The notes beneath the pieces were generated by a model. The model was not told the DNA's origin, ran no database searches, and worked only from the letters and a program-made list of their open reading frames with translations. Of a stretch of 64,000 nucleotides of DNA, positions 43,392 to 55,400 are shown piece after piece. Each line of letters opens with the position of its first letter. The first letter of the stretch is position 1. Source of the DNA: Dactylonectria macrodidyma (Eukaryota > Ascomycota > Sordariomycetes > Hypocreales > Nectriaceae); contig JAGMUV010000002.1 in the NCBI GenBank assembly GCA_020744425.1, forward strand, positions 2,462,501 to 2,526,500. Direction: 5' to 3'. The translations under genes and the position numbers were made by a program.

Positions 43392-46300
43392 TGCCGAAGC
43401 TATAGGTCTCTAGCTCTAATATGCTTGGAGGCCAAGTTCAAGCAGTCCATGGACGACGACAAGGTGAGTGCCAGCCGCGGTGAACGCGACAAAGAGAGCG
43501 TCAGGAACCAAAGAATTGAATTGTCAGAACTTCATCCTGAACAGCGGAGGATGGAAGCAGGAGTGATAATTATGGCCAAATCAAGCCAACGCGGCACTAG
43601 TTCCTCCCCCAGACACTCGGCGAGTGACAAAGGAATTCACACTTACAAGCCTGGAGGTTGTGAGACGGACCAGGGTACTCGGGGGGCAATGCCGAAACGA
43701 CAGGGGTTTGTGTCTGGATGAGATACTGAAAATGTAGCATTCGCCGTTGTTTGGCGGCGAGGGGGATGGAAAAAAGAAGGGGGAAGCAAGACTGGCTGAT
43801 GACGATGGTAATGTCTCAGGCATGCGGCTTGGCGTGAAGCAAGTTGAGGATGAAGCCCGAGGAATAAGATATAAGTCTCGTTAGTGTCGCGACTGGTACG
43901 TCAAATCAAATTCCCTCCGACTCCATAGTGGAGCTAGTGAGAAGCCTGAAGAGAGGGCCTTCTGACCAACAGTTATGAAGTACCTACAGACAGTGTTAAC
44001 TAATGAATTACTGCTCCATATCAGCAGTATTCGTATGCACGGGGGTGAGTTGGAGCGTGCGGGCATGCGTGTGCAGCTGCAGGATGATTGGCGCACTGAG
44101 CAAGGGATGGATGGTGTCGCTGCTGCTGGAAGGTTGCGGAGCTGTTTTTGCTGCTGGGGCACGATTCAGGCTAGCGCATCTCTGGTGCATATTGGCGTCA
44201 AGCCAGTCATCCGCCAAGCGCCTTACTCAATGAGCTAGAGCGGCCACTGGGAGATCTTTGGGAGATCATTGGAAGGGCCCGTGCCGTGAGGCAAAAGCAG
44301 CGAGTAATGGCTTTCAGTTGTCTCAGGGTGAGCTTTTCTTTCTTTCCTTTTTCCTTCTTTTTTCAGCAGCAGCGGGTCACGCAGATGATAGATCAGAGTG
44401 GATGGATGGGGCTTTCGTTTCGGGTGAAGATCAGAGGTTGGCAGGGGATACGTGTGTGTAAGCCCGCGCGCCATCTTGGCCTGGAGAAAATGGATAGTCC
44501 CGAAAGATGACCAGCGGACGGATAGATGCAAAGCTGTATGAGATCGGACAAAGATGGGACAAAACAGGGCTCAAGAAGGATACAAATAGGGGACCCGCAC
44601 GCAGGGCCTCGGCGAACCAAGACTTTTTTTCCGGGGCATGTGGTTCCATGAAATTGATCCCAGAGATCATACAGGCGCGCAAGTCAAGATTCTGGTCTGA
44701 TTCTGGGGGTTCATTCCGCCTGGCTGAGAGGTCCCAGGGCTGCGTCTGGCTAGAGCTGGCTGGCTGCCAGTCGGGCCCGTTTGGAATGGAGTGGCGCTTG
44801 TCCGATTGCAATTCAGTCTGCAGGACGGATTGTTAGTCAATCAAGCTTAACTAGGGTGCTCTTTTTAATGGGGATTGGTGAGATGATGAGGGTGGACGTG
44901 GTGGCCTGGCGGACAGGCGGACAGGCGGACAGGCGGACAGGCAGACGGACGGACAGGCGGACATGCTCTTTTCCCACAGCGAGGCTCAACATGGACATGC
45001 CCAATGCCATTTGCAAATTGTCATACTGCCACCTATTCCCTTTGGCAACCAGAACGCCGGGCCATTGGAGGAGAAAAAGTCAAAATAACGCCAAGCTAGA
45101 ACATCGAATACTACCTTACGTATTACCTTCCAATGAGGTAAGTTACCAAGCAGACTAATATGATGAGTACGCGGACGTTGAGAGGAGTGAAAACACCGCA
45201 TCTGGCCTCCGCTGGTTCCATGAACAAATGTCAGATCAGACAGTCCTGTGCAGTCGGAGTGGAGTACGTTGTACCTTTTGCATACTGACTAGGAAGCACC
45301 CAGGAGCCCAACGGGCAGTCCCTGACGTTCTGGCTGACAGTGCAGGCGATTGAGCATGAGGTGTTCGACCCCGGTAAATTAATGCTCAGGGCCCCATGAA
45401 CGGCGGCCAGTGCCATTGGCCGTGTAGCAATTGATGGACAGGGAACCACCCGGGTCCCGGCCCTTCAGTGCTGAAGACGGTTAAGAGGCTGACGACGACA
45501 TCAGAAGTCTGTTTCCTACTAGCAAGCCGTCCTTAGCCTCAAGTCCTGGTAAGAAGAACGCCAAGCCGGGCTGCCAGCCTGCGAACCGACCTACGGTAAT
45601 AATCTGTGCAATCCCTCACCCTCACGGAGTACGGATACAGAGACTAATAATGTGACTGGATGGAAATAGTGACTGGTTATTGTGGATCCGGCCCTAGACG
45701 AGGCGCCGGCCGCTGCGGCGAGCACACCCATACGCATACTCGAAGACCATAGTTTTCGCATTCGCCATCGGCCTCGTTTCTCGATGTCGACTCTCCCTCG
45801 CCTCTCGTTCCTCGTCCATCCAAGGCGACCGACCTACCTAAGTACGCTTGCATTCTTGATCTTGCACTTCCTATTACCCACCGCCTTCATGCGTCTGCAT
45901 CACAGCTACTACTGTATGATAAGTGCCGTCCTGCATACGATGTTCTAGACCATTGCCATGCAAAGATGAGCCGCCACGCGCCAACCATCTCGTCGCCCGT
46001 GCCCACCCCCCAGAGATTAGCTGAAGACACCCATCGTAATGGCACTCCGATTGCTCCGTCCCGCTGCTACATGACCATCGGTGAACTACGTAGACAGTAC
46101 ATACGACGTACCCAGATCCTGGCCGCACGTTCACGGGCGCCACCACCAATTGCAACCGAGGATCGCCGCTCTCCATGTAGGGGCTGTACTACGAATACGG
46201 AGTAAGGACGGACGTAGGCCGCTGTCAGTCTTTGATGGTTGAGCATTGATCGTTCATTGTAAAGAGTTTCTGCGCAACGTTATTCACCCTGACATCACTG

Positions 46301-46667
46301 GTTGCGGATCATCCATCCATCCCTAGTTTCCTCGCTGCCGGGGACCGACGACCTCACACATGGCTGCCCCTACTAGTTCTAGGCGATCCCACCGCCAACT
46401 TCTCCAACACAGGTCCTTCCTCTCACACCAACTGGCACAACCACTCACACACGACACACAACTCTCGGATTATCACAGTCTTTACTAAATTGTCCAATCC
46501 CACGACCTTCATACTCCTTACTCACATATATCCTCCTCACTCAATCACCCCCCGCTCTTGACACCTCCCCTGTAGGGCTCTCTCTCGTGCGTCGCCAACT
46601 CGCCCATGCCCGCCCCAGCTACCATCAACGGTTGGCGAGTCCGCTATACCATCGCTTGAGCGCAATC
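43392..46667. other. gene-free spacer between MFS and transcription-factor genes (3.3 kb)
   Basis: No gene is supported. It contains an octamer tandem repeat at 44908-44963, and a pyrimidine-rich leader directly before the transcription-factor start (46.4-46.66 kb, with CTCACACACGACACACAACTC-like sequence). Open frames, including 88 codons at 45682, have no signal, family or splice support. Confidence 0.45.
44908..44963 (+). repeat. tandem octamer GGCGGACA
   Basis: Four perfect copies at 44908-44939, then a degenerate tail to 44963 (GGCAGACGGACGGACAGGCGGACA). Non-coding simple-sequence array. Confidence 0.9.
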
Positions 46668-49600
46668 ATGGCGGGTTCATCACTCTCCCACATCCTCGAC
46701 CCTCCGCGCCCGTCGACGGGACCGGCATTGCTTGCGACCCAGTCCTATCCACTTCACCCACCTCACCTCCCCGTGTCCAGCGTCCCAGGCATCACGGCCT
46801 CCAACTCTGCTAACATCTTACGACCAACTCTCCACCCCCCGACCTCTGCGCCAGCTGTCGTCGGTGCTCCTCCTACTGCCGCTACTCCCTCAGCCAGTCT
46901 GCCCCCTACTAACCTTCCAGACTCACCCTCAGCTTCGACTCCGGGCCGAGGCCATACTGGACCTTCGCTCTACGCCTGCGGCGACTGCGGCCGTCGATAC
47001 TCGCGCCCCGAGCACCTACAGCGACATGTACAGACACATACTCTCGGCCGGCGCTTCGCCTGCCAAGTCTGCGGCAAGACCTTTGCCAGGGCCGACCTGA
47101 AGAAGCGACACGAGACCAACCACGAAAATGATTCCTCCAAGAAACGCCGCCGTACTACCACATCACCCAACGCCGGTCGTGTAGCCCATGCATGCAAGGC
47201 TTGCGCCGTCGCCCGTGTCAAGTGCCAAGAGGATAAGCCTTGCCAGCGCTGTGTTCGCCGTGGCTTGACATGCGTTTCGTCCGAGGCCGGCTCCACGGCC
47301 GCCATGCATCTAGTCCACCTCTCCGCAAATGCTCACTCCACCGGGACCTCCTCTGCCGAAAGCCTGGAAGACTCGAGTCCCCCCGCCGGATATGCCCCTC
47401 CCAGCATCCCCGGCAGCGTCCCAGGTTCGGCGTCACTAGGCGCTCAGCTCAGCGTTGACCAAGCATCTCCCTTGGATTTGACCCCTTCCCCCCGACCTGA
47501 TGCTGGCCAAATGGCTACCCCCGACACTGTTATAGATCAAGGTGAGTTCTTTACATATCTCGCCGACCCTACCAAGACTCTCTTACCTATCTCTCACCCC
47601 CTATGCCCTTATACACATCAACACGATCAAGCTCAACAACACAATCGCCCATTAAAATATGCAGAAACGCAAAACTAACCACGTCGCAGGCCTCTCCAAC
47701 GAGTTGGACAAAATGAACACCGGCAACAAAGCCACCCTTGACATGGATCGTCTCCCCTTCGGCGACTTTCTTCGGGATATTCTCTATGAGCAAAGCTTTG
47801 ACAACCCAGACAGACTAGTCGAGGGCCAGGGCCTAGCCGTCTTAGACTTTTGCGACGACACAAACATGGAGCTCTCTGACTTCGATTTCAACACGCTCGA
47901 TACTTGGAATTCCGATAATACGGCCAACCTTCCGACTCAACAGGAGACTCCGGAAACTGATGCGTCCATTGACATTTCCAAGATGCGCCAGAGAGTTGTC
48001 AAAGTCTGGACTGATTCCCCTTGGAGGTGGCAGCCCAACGGGACGGAAAACATGTATGGCGAAACTAAGAATCTTCCCGTGCCGAGTGGGGAAGCCAACA
48101 TGCAAGTTCGAGAAACAAGGAAGTGGCTTGTGCATGACAAGTTGGAGCAGTCAGGGCGAGATCGGGTCCTTGGTCTCGTGTTGAAAGCCTGTCGGCAAGA
48201 GACAATATTCAACCGGGTCGCCGCCTCGTTCCCGTCCTGTGAGCTGGTGGACACTTTGATCCACATCTATCTCAACTCACACGTCTTTCAAGTGTCGGGA
48301 TGGATACACTTTCCGACCTTCAAGCTTAATGAGCAGTGGCACGAATGGATTGCTGCTGTCGCCGCTGCTGGCGCCGTACTCGCACCATCCCTCACGCTGC
48401 GCAAATTTGGGCTCGCTCTGCAAGAGTCCTATCGTAAGCCACGGACCCCATAGTCACTATGTCTTCTACATTCACTAACACCCTGCGCAGGTCTGACGAT
48501 ACCACTGCGAGTATGTTACGCCCTCCCCGAATTTTAACCCTTACTCCAACGTGATCGGTGTTAACAACCCTTAGTTCGAGGAAGATCACAGATCAATCAA
48601 AGATCTCGGCCTTCTCCAGTCTTTGATCCTTACACAGGACATCGCACTTTGGAGTGGAAATCGCCACAAGATGGAGATTGCCGAGTGTCATCTAGTCATT
48701 CCTGTAACGGTGAGTCTGCAAAGAGCCATTTCACACCCAACATCCCGTGCTCATTCGCGATAGATGATGCGATATCGCGGCAAGTACCAACGATCATCGT
48801 ACCCTGCAATTGCAGTCGATCCTTCAGATGAAGGGGAAGTACTTCAGGAGAAGTGGAAGAAATGGATTAGCCAGGAGCAATGGAAACGGTACGTGGCCCA
48901 TTCAATTTGTAAAGAACGTCTCTGGCTAACCCGCAATAGTTTGGTCTTGCACGCATACCATCGAGATGCCCAAACATCGATGACAACCTTGACCAACCCT
49001 GCCATGTCGTACTCCGAACTCACACTTCCCTTACCCGCGTCAAAAGATCTTTGGTTTGCGAAAACGGCAGAGGAGTGGAAAAGGCTGTACCTGGAACGAG
49101 ACGCCAGTGAAGCGAAGAGGGCGCCCTCTGTTGGCGATCTATTACACGATATCAAACTTCTCGCCATCAACCGGCATCGCTTAGATGTGCAGCTCGCGTT
49201 GTCGGTGTTCCTTCACGCATTTTGGGCCTTGATCTTGGAGTACAGATCGCTAAGTGCCGCGCATCGGTGGCGTTCTTACACCCAGGGGCCTTTTGGGGGA
49301 CCACCTTTGCTTCTCGGCCCTCGGCATCAACATCTGGTCCAGGACCTACATGCGTTCCAAATGACGACGGCAAGCTGGCCAGAGATGTCTGCTCAGGAAC
49401 ACGTGGTTCTCAATTTACTGATGATGAACTTGCACGTGTCGTTGGACGATTTACAGCTCTTCGCCGGCAAGGAAGGGGAAGATCAGGCGCGGCGGATATA
49501 TCCAGTGCTACAACAGTGGGTAGAAAGCCCCGATTCTCGATCAGCCATTTGGTATGCCGGGCAGATTCTGCGGTACGCGAAAATGTTTCCCGAGGGCCAC

Positions 49601-49975
49601 TTGAAAGCGTTTTTCGCGGTTGCGGTGCATCACGCGGCTCTTGCACTCTGGACATATGGTGTTGTCACGCGAGCCAACCGACGCGAACCAAGGCTGCTAC
49701 AGCAAGAACCGATTTACATGGATGAGGCAGAATCGCCAGCAGTTCAAAAGTTTATTAATCTTGGGAGTGGACGGACACTCATCCAAGGCCCTAGGACGCA
49801 CAATCGGATATCTGAGGCGTCGATCGAGGATCCTCGGCAATGTATGGAAGTTGCCCAGGAAGTCTTGAAGGCAAACTTTGCGGGAGGAAAGGAGGTGGTG
49901 CCGGCAATCGTCGAAAACCTATGTGGGTTGATTCGGCAACTAGGGAATGCCGCATGGGCGGTAGGACTAGGCTAA
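46668..49975 (+). CDS. transcription factor with two C2H2 fingers and a Zn2Cys6 cluster, 6 exons, 977 aa
   Basis: The spliced model joins 46668-47541, 47690-48433, 48491-48510 (a 20-nt exon), 48575-48709, 48764-48888 and 48940-49975. The start MAGSSLSHIL was preferred over an ATG 27 codons upstream because the extra part reads like leader sequence. After a Pro/Ser-rich N-terminus come C2H2 finger 1 (102-124, YACGDCGRRYSRPEHLQRHVQTH), finger 2 (131-153, FACQVCGKTFARADLKKRHETNH), a basic stretch KKRRR, and the binuclear cluster CKACAVARVKCQEDKPCQRC...C (176-202). The long C-terminal half is the helical fungal regulatory region (VVKVWTDSPWRW, then many Leu/Ala helices to VGLG). This mixed-finger class is fungus-specific. 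Targets are unknown; position suggests a possible regulator of the 35-43 kb module. Confidence 0.9.
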
Positions 49976-50886
49976 ATGGCTGCGACTACAACGCAGTCAT
50001 TGAGACGATATATCTGGTAGGATCTAACACGAAGGTGTACACCATGATCTGAATGAGTGACGATGGGGTCATTGACGACAGGCGTTTACAAGGATGAACA
50101 GATTTCGCCAGATATTGATCACCTTGCTCAGCTTCTCTATATTAGACATGACGAATGTGATGAATCAGAACCACCTTCTTTAGCTCGTCATCTTCTTTGT
50201 CTGCGTCCGACTGCCTATAATTGCCCATGTTGTCTACCTCATTATCCAGCAAGAGGTTGGTGGTGCAGGTGATGCCCCACGTGGGCGAGGTGCTCCTTCC
50301 TGACAGGGCCCCCGCCGAGCGTTTTGGTGCATCCCGCCTGCCGAACCAACCGACTGGAAGCGAATGATGTCAGACAGCCGTAGGCAGGTGCTCGCAGCTG
50401 CCGCTTTAACGCCAGAGCCCCGACCTTTCTCTCCCTTGCTTCATCCTCACATGGTCGTCTTTCGTTCTTTTTTCTTTCTCTCATCTCATCGTACAGGCAC
50501 TGTCCAAGACACGCGATACATTTCTCATTCTAGATCTGCATTCAGCATTGCATTGCTTCGATTATGCGGTGAGATTCCATCGGCTTGATCGGCTCGACCA
50601 AGTGGCTGCGAGGCGTCTTTCTGACTGGAACAGACGGGCCTCGCAATCTTACGCACCCTCAGCCTTGCATAGACGCATAAACACATAGCACAACAGAAGG
50701 AGGCTCCTTTTGAGGCTTGCATTTCAGCTCTCGACCCTGACTCGGGTTTCACCGTCTCGGCTGATCCGACCAACTGCACATAGCTTCTCCGCCAACGACG
50801 GATCCAAAGCTCCGAGCCCACCAACACATCTTCACAACAACAACATCATCAACACTACTGTCATCGCCGACGCTACTCTCACCGCC
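49976..50886. other. spacer between transcription factor and hydrolase genes
   Basis: It holds the 3' flank of the regulator gene and the promoter/leader of the hydrolase. The leader is CA-rich just before the ATG (50830-50886). No gene is seen. Confidence 0.5.
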
Positions 50887-52231
50887 ATGGCCACCGCCTC
50901 ATACCTTCCCAGTCCAGCTCTCGTCGCAACTACGGCTGCTCTAGCCACGGTTGGCCTACTCGCGATCGCTCGCGCAGCTCTATGGCCAGCCCACCCCAAC
51001 ATCCTCCCCAGCCCGCTCAAGACGGGCTCCGGCTTACCCGCCACAACCTCTAACTCCTCCCGGGCTTCCGAGGCCTTAGTTTATCACCCAGATTTGTTGC
51101 CTGGTTCTCGCGATGTTGATACGCCGGTAAGTGGCGCCTAAGTCTCGTAGCTCTCAGTCCTCAAAAGGAGGCTCTCGCGATGCATGTCTTGGCTTCACAT
51201 TCTGAGCTCCACCTCCTTTGCGGCCTAGATCCTGACACTCTCTTAGTATGGCAGCATCCGGGTTTATGAGTTTGGTCCAGAGACGGGCGAAAAGGTTCTC
51301 TTTGTCCACGGAATCAGTACCCCATGCGTCACTCTCACACCCATTGCCAACGCACTCGTGGAACGCGGTTACCGTGTGATGCTCTTTGTAAGTCGTCGAT
51401 TCAACTCGCCTCGCCTAGATAGGAGATTTCGATACTCACAATCCATGCCAGGACCTATTTGGTCGAGGCTTCTCCGACGGAGTGGCCGATCTTCCACATG
51501 ATGCCCGCCTTTATGTCTCTCAAATGCTCTTGGTCCTCGCCTCTAGTCCGCTCCCCTGGACGGGCACTCAAACTTTGCGCGTCATTGGCTACTCTCTTGG
51601 TGGCGGTATCGCCGTGCACTTCGCCAATACGTTCCCCCACTTGGTCAAGGATCTTGTCTTGCTTGCCCCAGCTGGCCTCATCCGAGCCGAGTCCTTTGGC
51701 CGTGTCTCCATGTTTCTATTCAAGTCCGGCCTCGTCCCTGAGCGCATCCTAGCTGTCGCCACTCGCCGCCGCCTCCAGCAGCCCATTGCGTCAAGCCGCA
51801 CACCCAAGACTCCCATCGCTGACCCCGTGTCTCCTGTTATTAACGTTGTTGCGGCTGAGGCTGCTGATCCGGCTCCTGGAGAAGTCGTCACCCCTTTCGA
51901 GAGCCGCGTCCTGGAATACGTCCGATGGATGGTGGTTAACCATCTTGGATTTGTCCCTGCCTTCATGTCAAGCATTCGCCATGCGCCCCTAACCGACCAG
52001 CACGAGAGCTGGGCTCAGATTGCCAAGCGAGAGCCCGGCACCACGGCAATCCTGTTGGCAGAGTCAGATGAGATTATCGATCTGGATGATTATCATCGGG
52101 AGGCTTTGCCCTTGGTTGGCGGAGAAAAGAATGTGAGGTGGCGAGTATTGCCAGGTGGCCATGACTTCGTCATGACACATACAAACCATATTCTCAAAGA
52201 ACTGGACGAGATGTGGGGGATCCAGTCTTAG
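50887..52231 (+). CDS. membrane-anchored alpha/beta hydrolase, 3 exons, 386 aa
   Basis: The spliced model joins 50887-51126, 51247-51387 and 51452-52231, all in phase 0. The ATG sits in a good context (GCCATGG). Residues 8-32 form a hydrophobic N-terminal anchor (ALVATTAALATVGLLAIARAALW). Then comes the alpha/beta-hydrolase fold: YGSIRVYEFGPETGEKVLFVHGIS (oxyanion HG), DLFGRGFSDG (the D-x-x-G-x-G-x-S turn), nucleophile elbow GYSLGG with Ser175, acid LLAESDEIID near 333, and His364 in LPGGHDFVMTH. The catalytic triad is therefore complete. Family members include esterases, lipases and epoxide hydrolases; a lipid ester at an intracellular membrane is a reasonable guess but unproven. An extra ~45-residue variable segment (TRRRLQQPIASSRTPK...) forms the cap region. 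It converges on the ABC transporter gene. Confidence 0.9.
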
Positions 52232-52483
52232 CTACGTCGGAGGACTTCTGACATCAAGTCAGGTGTCTACTTAGAGGCGGTGTGACGTATTACGAATGGG
52301 AAAACTCGGCAGGGAGTTGGTAGAGTTGATTACGATGTGCTTTATCTAGATGGAATGGCGCATGTCTGAATAGACGTCGGTGAAACTAGAGATGAACGCC
52401 AGATGAACGCCCTTACAATGAGGTGAGGTGTGCAAATGCATGCATGTGCACCCCTGTACATGCTCTGAAAGTGGAATACTCGT

Positions 52484-55400
52484 CTAACGATCCAGAGCCT
52501 GACTTTGACACTTTCCGGCGAGGTTAGCAACCAGTGCAGAAGGCTGATGAGCTGGAGGATTTTTTACTTACCATGTGCCAATACACGCCCCTCTTCTTCA
52601 ACAACTCGGTATGATTGCCCTGCTCCAGTAGCTGCCCTTCGCCGAGAACGAAGATGATGTCTGCGTTTTGCACCGTGGCCAGTCGGTGGGCAACAACTAC
52701 CATAGTCCGGCCCTTGCTTGCGCGCTCAAAGGCAGCCTGCACGAGCTTCTCACTCTCCGAATCGAGAGAACTCGTAGCCTCGTCGAGGAGCAGGACCTTG
52801 GGTTGTCTGATGAGAGCGCGGGCGATGGCAACGCGCTGCTTCTGACCACCGGAGAGGGAAACGCCGCGCGAGCCAATGTTGGTGTTGTAGCCTTCCGGAA
52901 GGGAGATGATGAATTCGTGGATCGACGCGTCACGGCAGGCCTGGTGTAGTTGCTCTTCGGTGATGGTGGTTGGATCTACGCCGAGAAGGATATTCTCTCG
53001 GAGGGTACCTTGTCGAATGAGTTAGTCTTAAGGGGGGTTTGGGTGGTAAAGAAGAACACTGGGTCAAAATCATACCTTGGAAAAGGGTCGCCTCCTGAGC
53101 AACTAGAGAGAGGTACTTGCGATACTCAAACACATTAACATCGGTGGCGTCTTTGCCATTGCAGAGAATATGACCCTTGTCAAGGTCATAGAACCTCTCG
53201 AGCAGCGAAATGATGGAGGTCTTCCCGCAGCCAGAAGCACCGACGAGGGCAGCAAACTGGCCCTTCTCGATGGTGAGATTCAGGCCCTTGAAGACGGGGG
53301 TACTTCGGGTAGGATACTTGAAGTAGATGTTTTGCAACTCGATCTTGATGCCGCCGTCGGCGTCTGGGATCTCCTGGGTCGCCGAGACGCCGTCCTGGAG
53401 CCGCGACTCTCGCATGTTGAGAATACGGTTGGCGGCCGCAGTGACCTGGGCGGCGTTTGGACCAAAGCCGAGGGCTTGGCCGGCGGCCTCGCTGCCGTTA
53501 GTGATGGCCATGAAGCAGACGAAGAAGCTGATGAGGCTGATGTCCTTGTTGGCGAGGAGGCGGCCGCCGTAGTAGAAGTTGAGAGCCTGGCACGCCATGC
53601 TCGCGCTGTCGGAGAAGCCGAAGATGAGGCTGACCCATCTGGCCTTCCTATAAGCCGTGACGACGTGGTCGCGCAGCAGCTTCTCGTAGCGGTCGCAGAT
53701 GGAGTCCTCGAGCGTCAGGGCGGCCACGGTTCTGAAGGCTCCGATGGACTCGGAGGCGAACTTAGAGCTTTCGGCAAACACCTCGTTGTTCATCTTCTCA
53801 AAGCTCATCTCGTACTTGAAGCGCCAGTAGGTGGTGACGAGCATGATGGGCAGCACCACGCAGCAGGACACGAGGGCGAGCTTCCAGGCGAAGGCGAAGG
53901 CGATGGATATAGCTCCGGTGAGGTTGAAGAGGGCGATGAAGACGCTGGCCATGTTCATACCCATGAGCTCCTCGAGCTGCTTCGGGTCCTGCGCGACGCG
54001 AGATGTCATTGTACCGTGGGAGTGGTCTTCCTCGTCAAAGAACGACGTCTTCTGGAACATGACGGTGTCGAAATACTGCTGCTGGTATTTGGCGCGGACA
54101 ATAGTCGACATCCTGGTGGCGATAAAGACGACGGCGAAATAGGACAGTCCAACGCCAATAGCAAGAATCACCCACATCAGGGACCAAAAGTCGCCTTCCG
54201 ACCGCATCTTGGAGCCGGTATACTGGAAGGCTACAATCACCTTTCCGAACAGCCAAGCCTGAAGAGGTACTGCGGCACCGACAGCGGCTCCCGCGAAGAT
54301 GGTCAGGAAGAAGAGCGTCCAGACGTTCTTGGTTTCGTAAAAGAAGCGCCCGAAGCTAGCGAAGAAGTTCTTTTGTTTGTAGTCGTCCGTGTGGGCACCG
54401 CTGGGACCTTCAGAGGCTGCGATGCTCTTGATGCGCATCAGCTCGGGCTTGTTGTCTTCGCTCTCATCTCCAACGGATTCGTGATGGGCCTCGGTCGGTT
54501 CTCCGAGCGACAGGGCTTGGGCGTGAACGAGGGCAGAGTACACGCCGCCCTCCATGCCGATGAGGCTGTTGTGGTTTCCAGACTCGACCACTTTTCCCTT
54601 CTTCAGGACGATGATGCGGTCGGCCTTCTTGATCGTCGACAGGCGGTGGGCGATGGTGATGGTGGTGCGGTTCTTGGCTACCCTGTCCAGGGCCGCCTGG
54701 ACGATTCGCTCGCCGCGGACGTCGATGGCGCTCGTGGCCTCGTCGAGGATCAGGATCTTAGGTTTCCTCACAATCGATCGGGCAATGGCGATGCGTTGAC
54801 GCTGGCCACCAGAGAGCTTGGCGCCGCTGTCACCGACAATGGTATCATAGCCCTGAGAACTATATGAGTACAATGTAAATGAGGGAAAATTAGGAACCAC
54901 TTACTTCCGGCAGCTTGTCAACGAACTCGTCGGCAAACGCCTCTTTACACGCTTCCCTGACGAGTTCTCTCTTCTTCTCGTCGGATTCATCCGCCCATTC
55001 CGAACCGATGAGCCCGTACGCGACGTTCTGATAGATAGTATCGTTGAAGAGGAACGGTTCTTGCTGGACGAGACCGATTTGGGACCTCCACCACTTGGTG
55101 TCGATCTTATCCAGAGGCTGGCCAGCGGCAGAGATGCTGCCGCGCAGCTCGATAGGGGGTCCTGTTTCCTCGGGTTCTGATCCTTGCTGCTCGTCGTCCT
55201 CCTCTGTCTTCTTCTTCTTCTTGTTCCCTTTCTCCTTCTCCTTCTCGATCGCCTTGGCCAAGACGTGTTGGTCTTGCAGCGAATACCACTTCTGGATCAA
55301 GCCGACTATGGTACTCTTTCCTGAACCCGACGGACCGACCACAGCGTTGATCTTGCCTGCTTCGATGCGCAGGTCCAAATCGTCCAGGACTTTGACATGG

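Noticed and set aside
53170..54867. 565-codon open frame on the plus strand
   Set aside because: It is exactly antisense to the ABC transporter's longest exon; composition (Val/Gly/Asp-rich, no motifs) is the usual shadow of a GC3-rich coding exon.
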